Source: Veillonella sp.
GTDB lineage: Bacteria; Bacillota_C; Negativicutes; Veillonellales; Veillonellaceae
Length of the DNA stretch: 29,333 bases
Assembly (NCBI GenBank): GCA_018367495.1
Contig: JAGZGB010000018.1
Span: 1 to 29,333 of the forward strand
Direction of reading: 5' to 3'
A program made the position numbers and the translations under genes. Positions 23,919 through 29,333 of this stretch are shown here, in pieces. Position 1 is the first letter of the stretch, and every line of letters begins with the position of its first letter. The notes below the pieces were generated by a model. The model saw only the letters and a list, made by a program, of their open reading frames with translations, was not told the origin of the DNA and did not search any database.

Positions 23919-24808
23919 ATGAAAAAATCTATTTTGAAAAGCAGTATTGCTTTAGCAGTAGCTGGCGTATTTGGCGCTACTGTAGCAGTAACAGCAGCTG
24001 AACCAACAACACCAGTTCCAATAGCAACTCAAGACGTAAAAGCTCCAGTTGCTCAAGATACTGTAGTCCCAGCAGCAGCTAATCCTGCAGCAGCAACTCC
24101 TGCAATCGAAAATGCAGCTGTTGCAAATGCTGCTATTGAAGCTAAAGTAGTACGTACAGCAGATAAAAAAGTAGAAGCTAATAAAGACGAAAAAAATACT
24201 AAAAAAGCGCAAGCACACAAAGCGCCTAAAGTAAAAGCGGACAAAGCTGATAAAGCTGTAAAAGAAACTAAAAGAGTAAAAGCAGATAAAAAAGAAACTA
24301 CTAAAGAGGAAAAAAAAACTCTAAAAGTGGAAAATCACAACCTAGCACAACAAGTAAGCAAGCAGGCGTAATCGACCAAAATAGTATTTTTGTAATTGGT
24401 GCGAATTATTTAATCGATCAATTTGAAAATAAATATGGCGACTCTAAGATTACTAATGTATCCTTCAAAGCTGCCGATAAAACTGCTATTTATGAAGTAG
24501 ACGGTTTCAATACTAGTGGTGCCCATTCCATGACTCTAGATGTGGTAACTGGTAATGTAACTGAAGGTACTCCTAAAGCATATGATGCATCTATGGAAGC
24601 GAGTGCTATTGATGCTGGTACTGTGTTACCTCCACATGTGGCGATCAATGCAGCCTTCACACAAACTGGCAACGTAGCAACTGGTATTAACTCTTGGTCT
24701 GTAACTAACCCAAATGGTAAGCCTGTATATACTGTAGAGTTCCATGATGCACAAAATAAACCTGTATCCATCGTATTGGATGCTAAAACAGGTATGGCAG
24801 TAAAATAA
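23919..24808 (+). pseudogene. Exported Ala/Lys-rich PepSY-type protein, split by a frameshift at an A9 tract
   Basis: Frame 1 (23919-24371) encodes a signal peptide (MKKSILKSSIALAVAGVFGATVAVTA, cleavage near VTA/AE), an Ala/Pro/Val region and a Lys/Ala/Asp-rich linker, and stops after SKQA. The -1 frame is open from 24305 to the stop at 24806-24808 and encodes the homologue of the preceding protein: FVIGANYLIDQFENKYG, AIYEVDGFNTSGAHSMTLDVVTGNV, VLPPHVAINAAFTQ and INSWSVTNPNGKPVYTVEFHDAQNKPVSIVLDAKTGMAVK. The frames meet at A9 (24310-24318); one more A would fuse them, as would a -1 slip at A_AAA_AAA (24311-24317). It may be a pseudogene, a phase-variable gene, recoded, or a sequencing error in the homopolymer. 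AAGGAGG precedes the ATG. Confidence 0.75.
24310..24318 (+). repeat. A9 homopolymer at the frameshift point
   Basis: Nine adenines in GAG GAA AAA AAA ACT. A length change of one moves the ribosome between the short Lys-rich product and the full PepSY protein. Confidence 0.7.
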
Positions 24809-25103
24809 GCTAATCCTTAGCCTATCCTACTGTAAAGCACCCCTTTTAATACACGAACACTAAACACACAAAACTATACACACATACACAATACACTTAC
24901 ACACATTATAAACAATTACACACACGCAGCCCTCTGGATTGGATAGACACACATTGACTCTCTCCTATGCCGTCTGTCGTTCAGAGGGCCCCTTATGCAT
25001 TGTGGTTCCCTCCCAATCATAAGATTATATACTTGGTATATAATACTCTCTCTCTCACAATAAGAACGTAACTGCTTTACAGTACGCTAGGTATAGGGGA
25101 GCA
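24809..25103 (+). other. Gene-free stretch with G-free A/C-rich tract and long-range inverted repeats
   Basis: 24856-24925 is 70 nt without a single G on the plus strand, largely ACAC-type, the composition of a Rho loading site. GCCCTCTG (24929-24936) pairs with CAGAGGGC (24982-24989). TACTGTAAAGCA (24828-24839) pairs exactly with TGCTTTACAGTA (25073-25084), closing a roughly 257-nt domain. TATAAT-like sequence occurs at 25037-25044. No protein gene is visible. Confidence 0.6.
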
Positions 25104-25152
25104 GGAAAGTCCGTAATACATGTAGACCGCTGCATGTATTACGGGCTTTTTC
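25050..25152 (+). ncRNA. Possible small RNA ending in a strong terminator
   Basis: An extended -10 (TGG then TATATA, 25034-25042, overlapping TATAAT 25039-25044) precedes a CT-rich start, about 60 nt of non-coding sequence, and a terminator at 25108-25152. There is no -35 of note and no adjacent gene it could serve. It matches no RNA family I recognise; it could equally be the end of a long 3' UTR. Confidence 0.3.
25108..25152 (+). terminator. Intrinsic terminator
   Basis: AGTCCGTAATACATG (25108-25122) with CATGTATTACGGGCT (25133-25147), one wobble, 10-nt loop, then TTTTT. Confidence 0.88.
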
Positions 25153-25203
25153 TATATAATTTAATATAACTATGTATGACGTAAGTTCCATAAGTGTTGA
25201 GAA

Positions 25204-25242
25204 TTAAAAAAAGCGCAGATATTGTAATATATATCTGCGCTT
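25204..25242 (-). terminator. Terminator of alr
   Basis: AAGCGCAGATAT (25211-25222) with ATATCTGCGCTT (25231-25242). On the minus strand the stem is followed by a run of seven T, 45 nt beyond the alr stop. Confidence 0.88.
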
Positions 25243-25286
25243 GTGCTTATATGGAGTTTTTAAATTTAATATTTATATTCATTGCT

Positions 25287-26399
25287 TTATATGTATTGTC
25301 TAGGTACGCGATCTGAGAAGCCACAGAAGATTTCGTAAGGTATCGTAGATGCAAGAGCGGCAATCTCTAAGGCAGAAATGCTTTCATGACCTTGAGAACC
25401 TAAGAGCACAACCTTGTCACCAGGTTGTACAGTGATTGTCTCTGGAACGGATACCATGAATTGGTCCATACAAATGCGGCCCACTACAGGACAACGTGTA
25501 CCATGAATGAGGACAGTACCACGGTTGGATAAGCTTCGAGGGTATCCATCTGCATAGCCTACAGGGATCGTAGCGATTGTCATTGGTTCCGGTGTTACAT
25601 AGGTAGAACCATAACCGATACCTTCGCCCGCTTCCAAGTGCTGTACATGAACTACTTCGCTATGGAAGGAGAGGACTGGTTTCAAACCCAATCGATTTGG
25701 CACATCAAGGGAGGGCATAATACCGTATTGAATGATGCCAGGACGTGCATCGGTGAACAAGCTATCTTTTACGGATAACAAGCCAGCACTATTGGCAAGG
25801 GAAAAGCGATAATCTGCATCAGGTCTAAATGCACGAATTTCATCGACCATTTTATGAAATTTTTGCGCCTGACCATGAGCATGGCTTTGATCAGCTGCAT
25901 CGGCATTACTCATATGAGAAAAGAAGCCGTCTACCTCAAGATTTTCGAAAGACTCAACGCGTTTGATAAACTCAACAGCATCTTCAGGCTTGATACCAAT
26001 ACGATGCATGCCTGTATCAACAGCGACAGCAACGCGAATAGTCATATCATGATTTTCTGCTACTTTGTCGAGCGCTTCTAAATCAGTAGATTCGCATACA
26101 GCAGGAATAGAGTTTGTGTCTGCTACAAGCTCAAATGATTGGGGGCGTGTGAGACCTAGTAGATAAATTGGTACCATAATCCCTGCATTGCGAAGTGGAA
26201 CGGACTCCTCAGGAATGGCAACAGCTAAGGATTCATAACCCTCTTCAACGGCAATACGGCCCATCATAATACTGCCATGGCCATAGCCATTGGCCTTGAT
26301 AACAGCGGTAGATGTGCTCCATTCCGGTAAACTATCTTTAATTTTGCGCAAGTTCTCGCGAACGAGACTTGTATTTATGGTCAAATAGGTAGGTCTCAT
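25287..26399 (-). CDS. alr: Alanine racemase
   Basis: 371-aa PLP enzyme making D-alanine for peptidoglycan. The PLP Lys35 is in AVIKANGYGHG (family form AVVKANAYGHG); Arg133 lies in DTGMHRIGI; the second catalytic base Tyr263 is in GEGIGYGSTYV; C-terminal motifs are VGYADGYPRSLSNRG and VVGRICMDQFMV. ATG 26399 follows GAGGAAT; the TTG at 26411 overlaps that site. Monocistronic, convergent with the PepSY gene and the non-coding stretch. The normal length and all catalytic residues indicate a working enzyme. Confidence 0.96.
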   Translation of the reverse strand: MRPTYLTINTSLVRENLRKIKDSLPEWSTSTAVIKANGYGHGSIMMGRIAVEEGYESLAVAIPEESVPLRNAGIMVPIYLLGLTRPQSFELVADTNSIPAVCESTDLEALDKVAENHDMTIRVAVAVDTGMHRIGIKPEDAVEFIKRVESFENLEVDGFFSHMSNADAADQSHAHGQAQKFHKMVDEIRAFRPDADYRFSLANSAGLLSVKDSLFTDARPGIIQYGIMPSLDVPNRLGLKPVLSFHSEVVHVQHLEAGEGIGYGSTYVTPEPMTIATIPVGYADGYPRSLSNRGTVLIHGTRCPVVGRICMDQFMVSVPETITVQPGDKVVLLGSQGHESISALEIAALASTIPYEIFCGFSDRVPRQYI

Positions 26400-26674
26400 G
26401 GTATTCCTCAATTCTATATAACATTACTTTTATTTTATAACTTTTGGGGAATTACACAATACTTTTGTGAAAGATTTATACAGAAATATTGATTTTATTT
26501 TGAATTTTATAGCTTTTCTGCATATATTATATACAATAATTGTGAAAGTATACTAATAGATAGGTCGCATTATTGATAGAGCACATTATAATACTTATGG
26601 TTTAAATTACATAAATAATAGTATAATCTATATAGAAATATCTATAGAATTTGATATATATTTAGGAGGATCAT

Positions 26675-27625
26675 ATGAGTGAACGTGTAGTTATAGTAAA
26701 TGCAAGTAAAATGAATTACGACCATGCATTAGATTTCTCTGTATTATCTAGTGATGTGAAAGTGTACGAGGATAGTACAAATGCAGAGCTTATTGAACGT
26801 ATTCAAGGCGCTCGTGTGGTAGTAACAAAAGAGATTCCTGTTACTGCTGAGTTGCTTTCACAATTCCCAGATACAGTAAAGCTTATCGTGGAAGCTGGTA
26901 CAGGTTATAACAATATTGACCTCAACGCCGCTAAGGCAAAAGGAATTACAGTATGCAATATTCCAGCGTACAGCACTGAACGCGTAGCTCATACTGTAAT
27001 CATGATGATCCTTAATTTTGCGTCCACTATGCAGCAACAAATTGGTATGCTTGCTAAAGGTGATCGCAGCAACTTTACAAAATATTTGCAAGTAAGCCAC
27101 ACAGAAATAAATGGTAAAACATTAGGTGTTGTCGGTGCTGGTCATATCGGCATGGAAGTTATCAAAGTGGCAAAAGCACTTGGCATGAATATCTTGATTC
27201 ATACACGTACACCAAAGGCTGATAGTGACGGTGTTCGTTATGTAAGCCTTGATGAATTACTTGAAAATAGTGATTATATTACATTGAACTGCCCATTAAA
27301 TGACCAAACTAAGCATATGATTAATAAAGAAACTATAGCTAAGATGAAACCGAATGCAGTCATCATAAATACAGGTCGTGGTCCACTTATTAATGAAACA
27401 GATCTTTGTGAAGCATTAGCCGCTAAACGTATTGCAGGTGCAGGTCTTGATGTACAAGAGGTAGAACCTCCAGCAGAGGATAGCCCTCTATATACGTTAG
27501 ATAATGTTATCCTTACACCTCATATGGGTTGGAAAGGTCTAGAAACACGTCAACGCTTGGTAGGTATTATTCGTGATAATGTACAAGCCTTCTTTAAGGG
27601 TGAACCAATCAATGTTGTATCTTGA
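26675..27625 (+). CDS. D-2-hydroxyacid dehydrogenase (glycerate/hydroxypyruvate reductase-like)
   Basis: 316-aa NAD(P)-dependent oxidoreductase of the D-isomer-specific 2-hydroxyacid family. The Rossmann motif is GVVGAGHIGMEV (from 151). Catalytic residues are Arg235 (NTGRGPLI), Glu264 (DVQEVEPP) and His283 (LTPHMGWKGLETRQRL). The His-X-X-Trp context (PHMGW) resembles glycerate/hydroxypyruvate reductases (PHIAW) more than 3-phosphoglycerate or D-lactate dehydrogenases. There is no C-terminal ACT domain, so it is not a typical SerA. TTAGGAGGATC precedes the ATG. It is convergent with the TetR gene and no terminator is obvious. The substrate is not certain. Confidence 0.88.
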   Translation: MSERVVIVNASKMNYDHALDFSVLSSDVKVYEDSTNAELIERIQGARVVVTKEIPVTAELLSQFPDTVKLIVEAGTGYNNIDLNAAKAKGITVCNIPAYSTERVAHTVIMMILNFASTMQQQIGMLAKGDRSNFTKYLQVSHTEINGKTLGVVGAGHIGMEVIKVAKALGMNILIHTRTPKADSDGVRYVSLDELLENSDYITLNCPLNDQTKHMINKETIAKMKPNAVIINTGRGPLINETDLCEALAAKRIAGAGLDVQEVEPPAEDSPLYTLDNVILTPHMGWKGLETRQRLVGIIRDNVQAFFKGEPINVVS

Positions 27626-27639
27626 TAGAGTTTAAATAA

Positions 27640-28203
27640 TTATATAATAGGTTCTATAACGGCATGAAAGTAATTGTCTAATTTTGTAGGCGATTCTTTC
27701 ATGCCGTTTTTTACCCACCATAACACCATTTCGACAAAACTACCTGAAATATGATTGATAATAAAGTCATCCGGTAGATTTGTATTTGCCTTACGGTCTT
27801 GATTGATGAAATATCCTTGCACCAACTCATTTAGATGATCTCTAAAATAGCGCAAAAAGATTTCGTTATTATCACTAGCTAGTAGTTCGAGGATTTTATT
27901 TTCATTTTGCTGTAAATGTTGTAATAAATGACCAAATACTGAGACTGGGTAAATACTTTGTTGATAAAGCCCATGAGCATGAGGCAAATGATTAATACTA
28001 TCTTTTATATGTAAAAACAAGTCTTCGCAGAGGGCTTCTAATAATGCCTCTTTTGTGTCGAAATGAGCATAAAATGTGGTGCGTCCAATATCTGCGGCAC
28101 TAATGATTTCCTGAACGGTGATTTTGTCATATGCCTTATTAGATAATAAGTCGTTAAAAGCTATAAATATGGCTTTACGAGTCCTCTTCTGTCTACGATC
28201 CAT
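27640..28203 (-). CDS. TetR-family repressor
   Basis: 187-aa regulator. The N-terminal HTH reads RTRKAIFIAFNDLLSNKAYDKITVQEIISAADIGRTTFYAHFDTKEALLEAL; the C-terminal helical domain binds an unknown ligand. ATG 28203 follows TAGGAG; an upstream in-frame extension to 28239 would run into the operator. It is divergent from the metal P-type ATPase, with a 40-bp dyad just upstream of its start. A TetR repressor of a metal pump is less usual than ArsR, MerR, CsoR or CopY types but has a parallel in streptococcal SczA (zinc). It probably represses both itself and the pump. Confidence 0.9.
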   Translation of the reverse strand: MDRRQKRTRKAIFIAFNDLLSNKAYDKITVQEIISAADIGRTTFYAHFDTKEALLEALCEDLFLHIKDSINHLPHAHGLYQQSIYPVSVFGHLLQHLQQNENKILELLASDNNEIFLRYFRDHLNELVQGYFINQDRKANTNLPDDFIINHISGSFVEMVLWWVKNGMKESPTKLDNYFHAVIEPII

Positions 28204-28230
28204 ATTAACTCCTATCATACTTTTAGTACA

Positions 28231-28270
28231 AAACATCATATATGTTCCGTAATGAACATATGCGATGTTT
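28231..28270. promoter_or_regulatory. 40-bp dyad, probable TetR operator
   Basis: Two nested arm pairs: AAACATC (28231-28237) with GATGTTT (28264-28270), and ATATGTTC (28240-28247) with GAACATAT (28254-28261) around CGTAAT. A second dyad, GAACA-AAG-TGTTC (28311-28323), lies further toward the ATPase. The position between divergent genes fits autoregulation and control of the pump. Confidence 0.7.
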
Positions 28271-28403
28271 TATATATTGTATTAGAACCATAGGTTGATA
28301 CAATTAAAGTGAACAAAGTGTTCGCTATTGTAATTATTGTACTGTAAGTATAGTCATAATTCAATTCATATTGATAGTGAAAGTCTGATAAGGGGATTGC
28401 TGT

Positions 28404-29333
28404 ATGGTGCATCGAATACATGATATATTATCTGGTTTATATATGACGATTTTAGCAGGTCTATTTTTACTGCTTGATGGGATTCCGCATTTAATAGAGG
28501 AGTTTGGTGGACAGAATCCGTTTCAAAATATATTCCCTTTTGAACCTTCCTGGATTACCGTTATTATTTGTGGTTTTCCTCTTGTGTATTTATCTATTCG
28601 AAGGATTGTATATAATAAGGGAATTAGTAAAATCTCATCGGCTCTATTGATTTCCATGGCTATGTTTGCAGCTATTGCCATCGGAGATATATTTGCGGCT
28701 GGTGAGGTAGCGTTTATTATGGCTTTAGGCGCTCTCCTTGAAGAAGCAACTACCGAGCGAGCAAAAAAGGGGTTAAAAAAGTTAATTTCGTTAGCACCTG
28801 TTAAGGGTCGTAAAATACAAGATAACAAAGAAATAATGATTTCCGTAGAGTCTATACACAGTGGTGACTACTTACGAATCCTTCCGGGGGAAACGATACC
28901 TGTAGATGGGCGAATCATTAACGGTGAAACAACGGTAGATCAATCTATTATGACAGGAGAGTCTATACCTGTTGATAAAACAATTGATGATGATGTATTT
29001 GGTGGAACTATTAACTGTTTTGGTGCCATAGATATTATAGCTACTAAAGTGGGCGAAGATAGTTCTATTCAAAAAATGATTCAGCTTATTCGAAATGCAG
29101 AACAGAAACAGGCTCCGATTCAGCGTATAGCTGATACTGTTGCTAGCCGATTGGTCCCTATTGCGTTGATGATTGCATGTATAGGCTATCTAGTAACTGG
29201 AAATATTATTGTCGGTGTTACGGTGTTGGTAGTATTTTGTCCTTGTGCATTGGTGCTTGCTACACCTACTGCGGTTATGGCCGCTATTGGTCAAGCTACT
29301 AAACATGGCGTTATTATTAAATCTGGTGAAATT
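28404..29333 (+). CDS. Heavy-metal P1B-type ATPase, 3'-truncated by window edge
   Basis: The first 310 residues of a metal-exporting P-type ATPase; the frame is open to the last base. Visible: N-terminal helices, the actuator domain with MTGES at 183-187, and the metal-binding transmembrane motif Cys279-Pro-Cys281 in VFCPCALVLATPTAVMAAIGQATKHGVIIKSGE. The phosphorylation motif DKTGT would lie past the window end. CPCALxLATP favours Cu+ (P1B-1), though Zn/Cd pumps share CPC. There is no N-terminal HMA (CxxC) domain: the protein begins MVHRIHDILSGLYMTI directly before the first helix. The start is ATG 28404 with AAGGGG upstream. Likely controlled by the divergent TetR repressor. Confidence 0.9.
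   Translation, partial: MVHRIHDILSGLYMTILAGLFLLLDGIPHLIEEFGGQNPFQNIFPFEPSWITVIICGFPLVYLSIRRIVYNKGISKISSALLISMAMFAAIAIGDIFAAGEVAFIMALGALLEEATTERAKKGLKKLISLAPVKGRKIQDNKEIMISVESIHSGDYLRILPGETIPVDGRIINGETTVDQSIMTGESIPVDKTIDDDVFGGTINCFGAIDIIATKVGEDSSIQKMIQLIRNAEQKQAPIQRIADTVASRLVPIALMIACIGYLVTGNIIVGVTVLVVFCPCALVLATPTAVMAAIGQATKHGVIIKSGEI

Noticed and set aside
25101..25115. GGAAAGTCC in the 25.1-kb gap as a sign of RNase P RNA
   Set aside because: The rest of the RNase P core is missing and the bases belong to the start of a terminator stem.
27640..28239. TetR start at 28239
   Set aside because: It would put coding sequence over the operator dyad; 28203 has a proper TAGGAG site and the standard N terminus.

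Overview
The window reads as a low-GC chromosomal segment of a diderm Firmicute of the Negativicutes, most likely Veillonella. The support is an SLH-domain outer-membrane porin of the OmpM type with a C-terminal Phe, together with nitrate reductase, DcuA/B-type C4-dicarboxylate transport, biotin genes, and AT-rich codon use with strong AGGAGG ribosome-binding sites. The genus is inferred from gene content only.

Layout. 1-601 is the 3' part of narI (nitrate reductase gamma subunit). 826-3697 holds two paralogous ~200-aa ferric-reductase-like heme membrane proteins flanking an OmpM-type porin; the porin promoter carries a near-consensus Fur box. 4019-8376 has an MdtG-like MFS exporter, a LysR regulator convergent with a LysE-type exporter, and a YeiH-family transporter. 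8377-8922 is a beta-carbonic anhydrase with a Crp/Fnr-like palindrome at its promoter. 8923-9579 is gene-free and holds a cluster of hairpins, including two inverted 139-bp copies of one structured element with a conserved loop but different stems. 9580-11822 is bioD-bioA behind a candidate BirA operator. 12028-13368 is a Dcu transporter. 13428-14888 is an IS3-family (IS150-like) element inserted in the loop of a terminator hairpin, with a 4-bp target duplication. 14930-18060 is a metal-uptake locus: a Fur-family regulator (probably Zur), znuB and znuC leftward, znuA rightward.

18178-21725 carries a class III Fic AMP-transferase followed by four Yip1-like membrane proteins. 21785-22681 is a FliB-like Cys-rich protein. 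22840-24808 has two exported PepSY-type proteins, the second split by a frameshift at an A9 tract. 24809-25286 is a gene-free stretch with a 70-nt G-free segment, a long-range inverted repeat and a possible small RNA. 25287-26399 is alr and 26675-27625 a D-2-hydroxyacid dehydrogenase. The window ends with a TetR repressor divergent from a heavy-metal P-type ATPase that runs off the right edge; a 40-bp dyad lies between them.

The most unusual items are the hairpin cluster before bioD, the Fur-box porin between two heme proteins, the IS in a terminator loop with its own RBS-sequestering end hairpin, and the A9 frameshift in the PepSY gene. No CRISPR array, tRNA, rRNA, phage or classical defence island was seen. 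All functions are read from sequence motifs without database searches.
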